Below are positions 36,586 to 45,190 of a stretch of 64,000 nt of DNA, piece by piece. The notes beneath the pieces were generated by a model. It was not told the origin of the DNA. It saw only the letters and a program-made list of their open reading frames with translations, and did no database searches. The stretch is from Gluconacetobacter diazotrophicus PA1 5. Lineage in GTDB: Bacteria > Pseudomonadota > Alphaproteobacteria > Acetobacterales > Acetobacteraceae. Position 1 is the stretch's first letter. Every line of letters begins with the position of its first letter. A program made the position numbers and the translations under genes. The stretch spans positions 1,030,001-1,094,000 of the forward strand of contig NC_010125.1 of assembly GCF_000067045.1 (NCBI RefSeq), in the 5' to 3' direction.

Positions 36586-36852
36586 ATGAAGAAAGCGCGA
36601 TTTACGCAGGACCAGATTATCGGGGTCCTGAAAGAGCATCAGGCGGGCGCTACGGCTGCGGATCTGTGCCGCAAGCACGGGATCAGTGACGCGACCTTCT
36701 ACACCTGGCGGTCGAAATACGGCGGGATGGAGGTGTCGGAAGCGCGGCGCCTCAAGGCTCTTGAAGAAGAGAACGCGAAGCTGAAGCGGCTTCTGGCGGA
36801 GAGCGTGATGGACGTCTCGACGCTGAAGGAACTACTGGCAAAAAACTCGTGA
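36586..36852 (+). CDS. IS407-group transposase OrfA
   Basis: 88-aa HTH protein: [20 protein letters not shown], then [20 protein letters not shown] and a zipper region ([19 protein letters not shown]). Intact; overlaps orfB by 4 nt. Confidence 0.93.
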   Translation: MKKARFTQDQIIGVLKEHQAGATAADLCRKHGISDATFYTWRSKYGGMEVSEARRLKALEEENAKLKRLLAESVMDVSTLKELLAKNS

Positions 36853-37598
36853 CGCCCGGTTTGCGGCGGGAAGCCGTGACCTGGGCGATCCGGGAGAAAG
36901 AGTATTCGCAGCGACGGGCCTGCCGGCTGATCGGCATGGACCCGAAGACCTGGCGCTATGCGTCACGCCGCCCGGATGATGCCGCAGCGCGCGGGCGGCT
37001 GCGCGAACTGGCTGGGGAGCGACGGCGATTTGGCTACCGGCGACTGCATATCCTGCTCGGCCGGGAAGGAATGACGATGAACCACAAGAAGCTGTTCCGG
37101 CTGTATCGCGAAGAGGGGCTGTCGGTCCGCAAGCGTGGCGGCCGGAAACGGGCGCTGGGCACGCGCTCGCCGATGATGCTGCCCGACGGGCCGAACCAGC
37201 GCTGGAGCCTGGATTTCGTCTCGGATGCATTGAACAACGGACGGCGCTTCCGGGTGCTGACGGTGGTCGACGACTACACGCGCGAATGTCTGGCGCTGGT
37301 GGCGGACACCTCGTTATCAGGCGAACGCCTCGGTCGTGAACTCGACCGGATCGGCGAGCATCGCGGCTGGCCGCTGATGATCGTTAGCGACAATGGCACC
37401 GAGATGACATCGAACGCGATCCTGGCCTGGCAGCAGAAGCGATCGGTGCTGTGGCACTATATCGCACCGGGCAAGCCGCAGCAGAACGGGTTCGTCGAGA
37501 GCTTCAACGGCCGGTTCCGCGACGAATGCCTCAATGAGCATCTGTTCCGTAACATCGCCCACGCTCGGACGGTCATCGAGGACTGGCGGGCCGACTAG
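36849..37598 (+). pseudogene. IS407-group transposase OrfB, truncated
   Basis: 249 residues of the DDE transposase with [20 protein letters not shown] (first Asp), [17 protein letters not shown] (second Asp) and [20 protein letters not shown] (Glu). It stops early at DWRAD, where copy B continues with [18 protein letters not shown]. The last ~35 residues are absent because other sequence begins there. Confidence 0.85.
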
Positions 37599-37603
37599 AA
37601 CGC

Positions 37604-38151
37604 GGCTCTGCAAGACCCATAATACCGACGAGCGGGAGGTTCTCTACCCCTGGCACCCTTGGTTTGGGCGTCGGGTGTGCGTCGAGGACATGATTGAGCG
37701 GGGCGGCCAAGTCCTTTCCCGCTGTCGCCTGTCTGACACGGGAGGGGTCAGGCTCCTTGAATTGCCGGCGTGGATGCTTGATCGCGCGGCTTGCGCCGGG
37801 ATGCGGCTGGCCCCGGATCCGACCGTGTCCCTGGGAGCGCTTTACGATCTGCAATCGTTGCTGACGGGCTTTTTGTCGTCGGACCCATCTGAAACCGTCG
37901 CAGGCTTCTCTCCTGACCGGAATCGGAGAGAGGACCATGCGACACGACGGACGACAGCGCTCCCGTGTGGGGACCATATCGGCGCAGCCGGATCTGTTCG
38001 ACGACAAGAAAGCCGATCGGCCCAGTCCGAACCTGATCTGGAGGGACCTCCCCCAGCAGGCGCGGAACGATCTACAGTCGATGATGGCTCGCCTGATCCT
38101 CGATCACGTACGCAGTCGCGGACCCGGTGTCGTGCAGGAGGCCTGCGATGA
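37604..38151 (+). CDS. Hypothetical protein of a recombinase cassette (ends uncertain)
   Basis: The coding-like part runs from CKTHNTDEREVLYPWHPWFG through RVCVEDMIERGGQVLSRCRL to LGALYDLQSLLTG. I recall similar proteins beside large serine recombinases in Rhizobiales cassettes. No true start is visible because IS sequence precedes it. The frame after ~37900 overlaps the next gene by over 200 nt and loses coding character, so a frameshift or a lost stop is likely. Confidence 0.45.
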
Positions 38152-38158
38152 GCCGTGA
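37937..38158 (+). CDS. Small hypothetical protein of the recombinase cassette
   Basis: 73 aa: MRHDGRQRSRVGTISAQPDL, FDDKKADRPSPNLIWRDLPQ, QARNDLQSMMARLILDHVR. A GAGAGGA-type ribosome site precedes it. It overlaps the recombinase start by 11 nt. The sequence is regular enough to be real, with a helical C-terminal half; function is unknown. Confidence 0.65.
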   Translation: MRHDGRQRSRVGTISAQPDLFDDKKADRPSPNLIWRDLPQQARNDLQSMMARLILDHVRSRGPGVVQEACDEP

Positions 38159-38418
38159 CAAGATCAGCCCGCGTCATCTGGAGCGCAGGGCAATTCTGTA
38201 TGTGCGGCAATCATCCGCGCACCAGGTGCAGCACAACCGGGAAAGCCGCGCCTTGCAATATGCCATGCGCGAACGGCTCGCCCAGCTGGGCTGGCAGACG
38301 ATTGACGTGATCGACGACGATCTGGGCTGCTCGGCAGCGGGCGGCGTAACGCGCGCAGGTTTCGACCGCATGGTCGCCGAGGTCTGTTTGGGGCGTGTCG
38401 GTGCGGTCGCGGCCCTGG
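38148..38418 (+). pseudogene. Large serine recombinase, N-terminal fragment ending in vector
   Basis: Starts MSRDKISPRHLERRAILYVR; the catalytic Ser is in YVRQSSAHQVQHNRES. About 90 residues are present. The frame ends at 38418, where the EcoRV half-site and HindIII site of a cloning vector begin. The gene itself is probably complete in the organism. Confidence 0.85.
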
Positions 38419-38485
38419 ATCAAGCTTATCGATACCGTCGACCTCGAGGGGGGGCCCAGTACCCAATTCGCCCTATAGTGAGTCG
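38419..38485 (+). other. Cloning-vector polylinker and T7 promoter (pBluescript-type)
   Basis: The order of sites is ATC (EcoRV half), AAGCTT HindIII, ATCGAT ClaI, GTCGAC SalI, CTCGAG XhoI, GGGCCC ApaI, then AGTACC where KpnI GGTACC is expected (one mismatch), CCAATTCGCC, and CCCTATAGTGAGTCG, the complement of the T7 promoter. It is joined directly to an IS481 fragment. This is not bacterial sequence. Confidence 0.97.
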
Positions 38486-38582
38486 AAAAAGATATCGGGC
38501 GCCACGTCGAACACCACATGAACGCGTAGCATCCACGCCGGCCACTTCAAGCCGTCCGTCAGATTAAGTGCAAACTTCTACA
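38486..38582 (+). mobile_element. IS481-family element, terminal remnant (copy 3)
   Basis: Last 97 bp of the IS481 element (AAAAAGATATCGGGCGCC ... TTCTACA, right end 38582). The left edge is the vector junction, the right edge an IS5-family fragment. Confidence 0.9.
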
Positions 38583-39029
38583 CGTCACAATATGGCGCTT
38601 GCGGCCCTTGACCTTCTTCCCCGCGTCATAGCCCGAAAGCCCGCCACTTTCCGTGGTTTTCACCGACTGGCTGTCAATCACGCCCGCGCTCGGAGAGGCT
38701 TCACGCCCCTCGATCTCGCGCAGGCTCATGACCAGCACCGTATTCATGACTTCGAACACTCCGGCACCACGCCAGGCGTAAAAATAGCGCCTGACGGTCG
38801 AGACCGGCGGAAAGCATTTCGGCAGCAGGCGCCACGCACACCCGGCCGAGGCTATGTAGAGCATCGCGTTGACCACCTCGCGCATATCCGTAGTGCGGGG
38901 GCGACCGCCCCGTTTCGCCGGGGGTACAAATGGCATGATCAAAGCCCACTCCCCGTCCGTCATATCCGATGGATATCGCAACCCTTCCCGGCTATGTTCA
39001 CGTCGGGCAATACCAGTCCATGTCACCAT
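38583..39029 (-). pseudogene. IS5-family transposase, N-terminal part
   Basis: 142 residues: SDMTDGEWALIMPFVPPAKR, GCAWRLLPKCFPPVSTVRRY, SAGVIDSQSVKTTESGG (first catalytic Asp), then KKVKGRKRHIVT and the IS481 boundary. The last residues (CRSLHLI) are IS481 end. Confidence 0.88.
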
Positions 39030-39104
39030 TCACTCCATCTCTTCGCAAAGACGGATGAATCACAACAGGCTGGTATTGTTCAAAAACTTTCGGATCGGGC
39101 TCTA
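38583..39104 (-). mobile_element. IS5-family element, 5' fragment
   Basis: Minus-strand fragment from the IS end near 39104 (GAGCCCGATCCGAAAGTTTT) to the IS481 junction at 38583. The same IS begins at 59985. Confidence 0.85.
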
Positions 39105-39165
39105 AAAGAAAAACCAGCCCCAGGGCGTGGGAACTATAACGCAATTAATAGATCGGAAAACGGCT

Positions 39166-39723
39166 ATGGAAGACCTCTCCATGAAACGTTCCTGGCAGAG
39201 CAGGGACTGGTCCCGCTTCATCAAGCTGTTCAGGGGCCTGACATTCTACGAGCGTTTTGAACAGGCGATCATTCTGACCCTGATTGCGCTCATCATGCTG
39301 GTCACCGCCATCGCGACGATTCATCTGATCGGCGCGGTATGGCATCTGGTCGTCGATGTCGGAATCGATCCGATCAACCAGACGATCTTCCAGGCGATTT
39401 TTGGCGCAATCTTTACTGTTATCATCGCCCTTGAGTTCAAACACTCCCTGCTGGTCGTTCTTGCCCAGCATGAGAACGTCATCCGGGTGCGGACCATCGT
39501 CCTGATCGCCCTCCTGGCGATTGCCCGCAAATTCATCCTGCTGGATCTGCATGACGTGACTGCCATGGAACTATTCGCTCTCTCGGCGGCTGTTCTGGCG
39601 CTGGGCGTCGTCTACTGGCTGGTCCGCGAGCAGGATGCGCGTGTCGCGCGCGATGCCAGGGAACAGGCGCATCTCGAAGATAATCCTGCGGCCCGCTGTG
39701 AGCCTGAACGGTCTTCATCCTGA
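39166..39723 (+). CDS. psiE: PsiE-like phosphate-starvation-inducible membrane protein
   Basis: Inner-membrane protein of 185 aa with four predicted helices (AIILTLIALIMLVTAIATIH, IFQAIFGAIFTVIIALEF, IVLIALLAIARKFILLDL, ALSAAVLALGVVYWLV). The PsiE signature FKHSLLVVLAQHENVIRVRT, followed by ARKFILLDLHDV, is clear. Start at ATG 39166 (MEDLSMKRSWQ); an ATG at 39181 is also possible. A hairpin terminator follows. PsiE is a phosphate-starvation protein in E. coli; its biochemical role is unknown. Confidence 0.88.
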   Translation: MEDLSMKRSWQSRDWSRFIKLFRGLTFYERFEQAIILTLIALIMLVTAIATIHLIGAVWHLVVDVGIDPINQTIFQAIFGAIFTVIIALEFKHSLLVVLAQHENVIRVRTIVLIALLAIARKFILLDLHDVTAMELFALSAAVLALGVVYWLVREQDARVARDAREQAHLEDNPAARCEPERSSS

Positions 39724-39734
39724 AGAATCGAGGT

Positions 39735-39759
39735 AAAGGCGGTCTATAACACCGCCTTT
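39735..39759 (+). terminator. Hairpin after psiE
   Basis: AAAGGCGGT ... ACCGCCTTT, a 9-bp stem with a 7-nt loop, 11 nt after the psiE stop. It has T/A on the arm ends and fits a rho-independent terminator. Confidence 0.75.
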
Positions 39760-40054
39760 ACTCAAATCCCCATTACGTCCCGTGCGATGAGGACGTCTTC
39801 TTCGCCGTCTGTGACCCTGACTGTGCCAGATGATCTGTGTCGATGGGCCGGAACGGCGGAATGGGTTGTCCGGGATAATAGACCGGCCCCTTGTAGTTCT
39901 GATCCAACTGGCTTGCGTTCAAGCTGTCAACCAGCATATCACCCGTACCGTCTTCGTAATGAGTGCGAGCCCCGGTTTTGGGGATTGTGGACGTTCCCTC
40001 AGTCGCCCTCGCATCGAACGATGTTGCAGCCGTCCGGACAATATCACCAGCATG
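39760..40054. other. Non-coding gap between psiE and an IS3 copy
   Basis: About 295 bp with only weak frames and no recognisable gene, tRNA or repeat. It is probably the original flank of the IS at 40055, ending in the ATG target triplet. Confidence 0.5.
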
Positions 40055-40101
40055 TGAAGCGTCCCGGGTTTCGCGGAGGCTCCTATCTGTGAGAAGGAGC
40101 T

Positions 40102-40428
40102 ATGATGAACACGATGAGCCAGAGATTTTCGCCTGAGGTCCGTGAGCGTGCGGTCCGTATGGTTGGGGAGCATCGGGCCGATTACGGGTCGGAATGGGCT
40201 GCGATGACATCGATTGCTGCCAAGATCGGTTGCACGGCGGAGACCTTGCGCCGCTGGTGCCGCGATGAGGCCAGGCGGCGAGCGGGACCGGCGGGGCAAG
40301 CTGGTGACGAACGCGTTCGGCTCAAGGAACTTGAGCGCGAGGTCAAGGAGTTGCGCCGCGCCAACGAGATCCTGCGCAAGGCATCGGCGTATTTTGCGAT
40401 GGCGGAGCTCGACCGCCGCGGGAAATGA
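40102..40428 (+). CDS. IS3-family transposase OrfA
   Basis: 108 aa, the same protein as at 29387-29713: HTH region then zipper ([21 protein letters not shown]). Intact. Confidence 0.92.
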   Translation: MMNTMSQRFSPEVRERAVRMVGEHRADYGSEWAAMTSIAAKIGCTAETLRRWCRDEARRRAGPAGQAGDERVRLKELEREVKELRRANEILRKASAYFAMAELDRRGK

Positions 40429-41332
40429 TGATGGCGTTCATCGACGCCCATCGCGAGGACTTGGGTATCGAGCCGATCTGCCGCGAACTGGCGATTGCCC
40501 CATCCTCCTATCACGAACATGCTGTCCGTCTGGCGGACCCCGCCAGGCGGCCTGCGCGTGCCCGGCGCGACGACGAACTGAAGGACGAGATCAAGCGGGT
40601 ATATGACGCCAGTTCAAAGCTCTACGGACGCGCAAAGTCTGGCATCAGATGCGCCGTGAAGGCATTGAGGTGGCCAAATGCACCGTGGAACGCCTGATGC
40701 GTGCCATGGGCCTAGCCGGCATTCGGCGAGGGAAGAGGACGGTCACGACCATCAGCAATCCCAAGGCTCCGTGCCCGCTGGACAAGGTGAACCGCGCATT
40801 CCGCGTGAGCCGGCCGAATGCCCTGTGGGTGGTCGATTTCACCTACGTCCACACATGGGCCGGCTTCGTCTATGTCGCCTTCGTGATCGACGCCTATGCC
40901 CGGCGCATCGTCGGCTGGAAGGTCAGCACGTCAGCCACCGCCGGCTTCGTGCTGGACGCCCTGGAGCAGGCGATCCATGCCCGCAGGCCCGGACCCGAGG
41001 ATGGCTTGATCCACCATAGTGACAGGGGCGTCCAATACCTCGCCATGAATTACACCCAGCGCCTGGCCGAGGCCGATCTGGTACCCTCGGTCGGCAGCGT
41101 CGGGGACTCCTATGACAATGCCCTGGCCGAGGCCATCAACGGCCTCTACAAGGCCGAGGTCATCTGGCGGCAGCCTTCCTGGCCGACCGTATCGGCCGTG
41201 GAAATGGCAACATTGCGCTGGGTCGATTGGTTCAATAACCATCGCCTCTTTGGCCCCATCGGCTATATCCCACCCGCCGAGGCCGAAGCCAACTACTATG
41301 CAGCCCTCGAGATCATCGATATGGCTGCGTGA
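40425..41332 (+). pseudogene. IS3-family OrfB, frameshifted
   Basis: Same protein as 28482-29390 but with one G missing at about 40626 (CTACGGACGCGC where copy A reads CTACGGGACGCGC). The frame changes after SSKLYG; the C-terminal DDE part (from ~40649) is otherwise intact. This copy could not make a full OrfAB. Confidence 0.88.
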
Positions 41333-41509
41333 CTCAAACCAAATGGCCTCCGGGAAACCCGGGACGCTTCAATGTGCGCCCGACTGGCTCAGTAGAGACA
41401 AGCCCAGAGCAGCGCACGACAGAGATATTTTCGTCCTCTTCACGCTCAGGACCTTTCGAGATTCTCCCCCGGCCGGATGAATGGCCGGGGGAGAGTTTTC
41501 GTCACGCCA

Positions 41510-41992
41510 TCAGGCTGCCTCTTTCCGAGCCTCGATCTGGGGCACGGCTTCCTCCGCACGTGTTGCAGAGGACGTAATCGCGATACGACGCGGCTTCATC
41601 GCTTCGGGTATCTCACGTTTCAGGGTAATGGACAGAAGTCCGTTCTCGAAGTGCGCATCGGTGACTTTCATATGCTCGGCCAGATCGAAGCGGCGTTCGA
41701 ATTCTCTGCCCGCAATACCCCGATGGAGATATTCGGCGGCGCTTTGCGGCTCTTGCGCCTTTCGTCCCGTCACGACAAGAGTATTACGCTCCTGTGTGAT
41801 CGTAAGGTCATTCTCGGCAAGTCCGGCAACCGCCATGTCGATCCGGTAATCATCCTCACCGGTCTTGACGATATCGTAAGGCGGCCAGTTATCGACCGTC
41901 GGAATCCGGCTGGCGAGATCAAGGGCATTGAGCATTCTGTCAAAACCCACGCTCGAACGGAACAGGGGAGCAAAATCAACGGTGGCTCTCAT
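41510..41992 (-). CDS. Small heat-shock protein, Hsp20/IbpA family
   Basis: ATP-independent chaperone of 160 aa. It starts MRATVDFAPLFRSSVGFDRM, the usual IbpA N-terminus, then the alpha-crystallin domain (PYDIVKTGEDDYRIDMAVAG, TLVVTGRKAQE, ERRFDLAEHMKVTDAHFENG) with the C-terminal PRRIAI motif (IxI-like). I chose the ATG at 41992 because the AGGAGG at 42001-42006 (complement) lies 8 nt upstream; the nearer ATG at 41998 is inside the thermometer hairpin. Expression should rise with temperature. Confidence 0.93.
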   Translation of the reverse strand: MRATVDFAPLFRSSVGFDRMLNALDLASRIPTVDNWPPYDIVKTGEDDYRIDMAVAGLAENDLTITQERNTLVVTGRKAQEPQSAAEYLHRGIAGREFERRFDLAEHMKVTDAHFENGLLSITLKREIPEAMKPRRIAITSSATRAEEAVPQIEARKEAA

Positions 41993-42075
41993 AGCCATAT
42001 CCTCCTTTGAGCAACATGGACACAAGATCAAAACTGATAGTTCTGTCTGCCGACCCCTTCGGCGGCCGGCAAATT
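41993..42075 (-). promoter_or_regulatory. ROSE-like RNA thermometer in the hsp20 leader
   Basis: On the minus strand the 5' leader ends in a hairpin with arms CCATGTTGCTC and GGAGGATATGG (41995-42019). The TTGCT motif faces the AGGAGG ribosome site, as in ROSE elements that hold small heat-shock mRNAs closed at low temperature. The upstream limit is estimated; the 3' hairpin is what I can see. ROSE elements are common before hsp20 genes of Alphaproteobacteria. Confidence 0.7.
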
Positions 42076-42256
42076 CAATCTGGGAACTCCGTGCATGGTG
42101 TCAAGAGGCATCAAAAATGCAGAAAGGCTGGTTTGGGCGTCCTCTATCGTTCGCGTTTTCATTGCCTGCGCGTCTTCGCGAGTGAGACGGACCCATGCCC
42201 GTTTCACGGGCATCGTGCTATAAAGCATCATCGCGTGTTCAGAGTGGACCAGGACA

Positions 42257-42571
42257 ATGCCTGATAGCGTCAGATGGAAGTTGCGGGCCGCGGCTTTCGC
42301 CGCGACCATGCTGAGTGCCGCTCCGGCGGAGGCCAGGCCGTGGATTTATGCTGGACCTCCAGTTGTCGTTCCACCACCAGTCGTGGTCGCGCCGCCACCT
42401 CCGCCTGTCGTGATTGCACCGCCTCCCCTCACGATCATTCGCCCCCCACCACCGGTGCCACCCTACGAAATGGTGCCATTGCCACGCCGAGGCTATGTCT
42501 GGGAGCCGGGCCGCTGGTTCTGGACTCCGCGCGGCTACATCTGGCGGAGAGGCTGGTGGCGGCGCTGGTGA
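42257..42571 (+). CDS. Pro-rich exported protein with WxxGRW motif
   Basis: 104 aa, short signal-like N-terminus (KLRAAAFAATMLSAAPAEA), then a polyproline/valine stretch (PPPVVVAPPPPPVVIAPPP), and an aromatic C-terminus with YVWEPGRWFWTPRGYIWRRG. The WxxGxW-type repeats are seen in small exported proteins annotated as YXWGXW-repeat proteins. Function is unknown; envelope or stress association is possible because it is divergent from hsp20. Confidence 0.6.
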   Translation: MPDSVRWKLRAAAFAATMLSAAPAEARPWIYAGPPVVVPPPVVVAPPPPPVVIAPPPLTIIRPPPPVPPYEMVPLPRRGYVWEPGRWFWTPRGYIWRRGWWRRW

Positions 42572-43091
42572 ACTCTGCCGTCTATGATGCCGCGAAGACC
42601 CGTTGAACTCTTGCATGCTTTCCGTGATAAAGAGCCTCGCGTAACGGAGGGGAACCTCTACCAACGCGAGCAACCACATCGCGTGCAAGTTGGGCCACGC
42701 CCAGCACGGCGCTCGGCTCACCTGGTCTCCAGGCGGCGTTTTGGGGCAGAAAAACCAAGGGGCTTACCTGCCCCGTCACGATCCGGCCCGATGGCAAAAG
42801 CAGGTGTAGCAACGCTGTGAATTATGCGGCGCTCAACTGACGATTCCGTGCTTCTGACGCCTCACCTCATTCACAAAACCCTCAGAATAATTAATAGTTA
42901 TTCATCATATCACCGAATGTTCTGCTTTTGTCGTCCGCCGGATTACGCCCGGATACGCCAGAGTACGCACACGCCGACAATTGCCGACACCAGTACTATT
43001 GTCCCACCTCAGAAGTACAATGTGATCGCCTTGAAGTATTCGTTTTTTATGCCCCATGATCTGGTTCTCTCCAGACGGAAAGGGCAGGACG
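42572..43091. other. Non-coding stretch
   Basis: About 520 bp without a convincing gene on either strand: the frames found are short or have atypical residue content. Nothing like a tRNA, attachment site or IS end is visible. The AT-rich part around 42860-43050 probably includes the promoter of the next gene. Confidence 0.5.
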
Positions 43092-43340
43092 ATGACGGAC
43101 AAGGATCGCACGGCGACGACTGGGCCGATCGCGCCGGCCAATGATAACAACCCATCGGGAACCTCATCCGATCCGGCGATGAAAGCGCGGATGGACGAAC
43201 TGGTATTCATCCTCGCCAGGATGTTGGGACGCCAGATCGCCCGCGAGGAATTCGAACGGCGGCTGGGTGAGATTGACACCGCCAACGACAACGATCCGTC
43301 GGGCCGCAGTACGGCAAGTCGGGAGGAACCGGATGAATGA
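43092..43340 (+). CDS. Small hypothetical protein
   Basis: 82 aa from ATG 43092 (MTDKDRTATTGPIAPANDNN), with a helical core (MDELVFILARMLGRQIAREEF, then RRLGEIDTANDN). AGGAC precedes the start. Small proteins of this kind lie beside serine recombinases of integrative elements; here the recombinase is at 44082. Function unknown. Confidence 0.65.
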   Translation: MTDKDRTATTGPIAPANDNNPSGTSSDPAMKARMDELVFILARMLGRQIAREEFERRLGEIDTANDNDPSGRSTASREEPDE

Positions 43341-43448
43341 TGCCCGTCCTATCCATGGGACCATTTCAGGGAGGCCGGTATCACCCACTTTTGCGCTTCC
43401 TCCATTCGCACAAATGTATTACGTTTGTCATGCAATCAGGAGGAAGCC

Positions 43449-43712
43449 ATGTCCGCCGTGACGTTCCGTGTCGATGACGCCCTCAAATCCGCCGCTGTCG
43501 CCAAACTCTCCGCGCACGGCCTGTCTCTCTCCGACGTCCTGCGCGATACCCTGGCCTATATCGCCGAGACCGGCCAGCCACCGGTCAAGCGGCGGCTTGT
43601 GACCGACGAAGATGCAAGGCTGATCGAAATCGTCCGAGAACGCCTCGCCGATCCCGCCCCCCGCCACCGCATGACGCTGGCGGAACTCAAGGCGCGCCAT
43701 CCGGATGACTGA
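43449..43712 (+). CDS. RelB/DinJ-type antitoxin
   Basis: 87 aa, start at ATG 43449 after GGAGGA. The RHH part is FRVDDALKSAAVAKLSAHGL followed by SLSDVLRDTLAYIAETG, as in RelB/DinJ proteins. It overlaps the toxin gene by 8 nt, so the two are coupled. Confidence 0.85.
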   Translation: MSAVTFRVDDALKSAAVAKLSAHGLSLSDVLRDTLAYIAETGQPPVKRRLVTDEDARLIEIVRERLADPAPRHRMTLAELKARHPDD

Positions 43713-44049
43713 ATACGCGATCGAATTCGATGATCGCGCACTTCGGGAATGGGACGGGCTTGACGGCAGCATTCGCAGGAAGTTCGAGAAAAAGCTCGAA
43801 AAACTGGTTCTGAACCCGCATTCTCCCGGTAACGAACTGCACGGCGATCTCGCGGGATTCTACAAGATCAAGCTGCGGCAGGACGGCTATCGCCTTGTCT
43901 ATCAGGTCGTGGAACAGCGGATCGTCATCTTCGTCATCGCGGTCGGACGCCGCGAGGACAACGAAATCTACACGGCGGCAACCGGGCGCATCCCGGAGAC
44001 GCCAGCCGATCGGACACGTCAGCCCAGCAGCAGAAGCCGCAAGAGGTAA
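43705..44049 (+). CDS. RelE-family toxin (mRNA interferase type)
   Basis: 114 aa with RelE fold pattern: YAIEFDDRALREWDGLDGSI, RRKFEKKLEKLVLNPHSPGN, LHGDLAGFYKIKLRQDGYRL, VYQVVEQRIVIFVIAVGRRE. RelE toxins cleave mRNA on the ribosome. Cognate antitoxin overlaps upstream. It would stabilise the surrounding element. Confidence 0.88.
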   Translation: MTEYAIEFDDRALREWDGLDGSIRRKFEKKLEKLVLNPHSPGNELHGDLAGFYKIKLRQDGYRLVYQVVEQRIVIFVIAVGRREDNEIYTAATGRIPETPADRTRQPSSRSRKR

Positions 44050-44081
44050 ACCTTACAAAACCACCTGTCGGGAGATTCACC

Positions 44082-44762
44082 ATGACCCGCGTTGCTCTCT
44101 ATGCCCGCTATTCCTCGGACAACCAGCGGGCGGCTTCGATCGAGGACCAGTTCCGCCTCTGTGAAGAACGCGCCGCGCGCGAGGGCTGGCAGGTGGTGGA
44201 GTATTACCGCGACGCGGCGATCTCCGGGGCCAGCATGATCCTGCGTCCCTGCATCCAGACCCTGCTGCGCGACGCCCAGGCCGCGCAGTTCGACGTCGTG
44301 CTGGCCGAAGCCCTGGACCGCGTGTCCCGCGACCAGGCCGACGTCGCTACCCTGTTCAAGCGTCTCCAGTTCGCGGGCGTTACCATCGTCACCCTGGCCG
44401 AGGGCGAGATCAGCGAGCTTCACGTCGGCCTCAAGGGCACCATGAACGCCCTGTTCCTCAAGGATCTGGCGATGAAGACTCATCGCGGCCTGCGCGGCCG
44501 GGTCGAGGCGGGCAAGTCCGGCGGCGGCCTGTGCTACGGCTATCGCGTCGTCCGGCAGTTCGACGCAAAGGGCGAACAGATCCGGGGCGAGCGCGAGATC
44601 GATCCCGCGCAGGCGGAGATCGTCCGCCGCATCTTCCGTGAGTTCGCGTCGGGGCGCAGCGCGCTTGCTATCGCCAGCCGCCTGAACGACGAAGGCGTCC
44701 CCAGCCCCACGGGCGGTAAGTGGAACAACACCACCCTGCGGGGCAACGCCCTGCGCGGCTGT
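44082..44762 (+). pseudogene. Large serine recombinase, C-terminal half missing
   Basis: The N-terminal catalytic domain (RVALYARYSSDNQRAASIED, Ser at residue ~11) and recombinase domain (RGLRGRVEAGKSGGGLCYGY, IVRRIFREFASGRSALAIAS) are present. The zinc-ribbon and C-terminal coiled coil are lost: after TLRGNALRG the reading goes into unrelated sequence at ~44763, and stops at 44837. About 227 of ~550 residues remain. Confidence 0.88.
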
Positions 44763-44882
44763 GTCCCGAGGTGTGGTGTAGGAGCACCGTTCCTCGAAGG
44801 GTTCGAGGTTATCAGGCGGCCACGGCGGGCAGGCTGATTGTGGGATTATGGCTGATGGCGGCCAGTCCTTCCAGCGTCATGT

Positions 44883-45190
44883 AATACCAACTCCGGTCCG
44901 CCCTGACTCATATGTGATTGCCTGACGGTATCGTTCTGGAACGAGCTGTGATTCACAGGATGCCGAACCGGGCGGGAGGCATCCGAATGGGCGGGGCGTT
45001 AGCGTTGCGTGAGGATTATGATGCGGCGGGACTGCGTGCTCTGGCGCGGACAACGAGGCATGCGGGCCAGGCGCGTCGGCTTATAGCGCTGGCGGCGATC
45101 TACGATGGTGCGTCACGCGGAGACGCGGCACGACTGGCTGGGACGGATCGGCAGATTGTGCGAAAAGGGTTGGTGCGTTTCAGCTCGTAG
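44883..45190 (+). mobile_element. IS630-family element, 5' fragment
   Basis: Begins TAATACCAAC, similar to the IS630 ends at 46180 and 50064. The frame from 44987 reads ALREDYDAAGLRALARTTRH, then ARRLIALAAIYDGASRGDAA, the IS630 HTH domain, and breaks at ~45180 in an IS256 fragment. Confidence 0.8.

Larger units (their letters stand above)
36539..37603 (+). mobile_element. IS3-family element, IS407 group, truncated at 3' end (copy A)
   Basis: Left end TGAAATGCCCTCG at 36539; complete orfA and most of orfB follow. Compared with copy B (46181-47338), homology ends close after 37598. Confidence 0.88.
40055..41371 (+). mobile_element. IS3-family element (copy B), with 3-bp target duplication
   Basis: 1317 bp, inverted ends as in copy A. 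It is flanked by ATG on both sides (40052-40054 and 41372-41374), the 3-bp duplication normal for IS3 elements, so it is an undisturbed insertion. orfB has a frameshift. Confidence 0.92.

Noticed and set aside
42028-42309. Minus-strand 93-codon frame upstream of hsp20
   Set aside because: It would overlap the hsp20 RNA leader and the divergent Pro-rich gene, and shows no coding signature.
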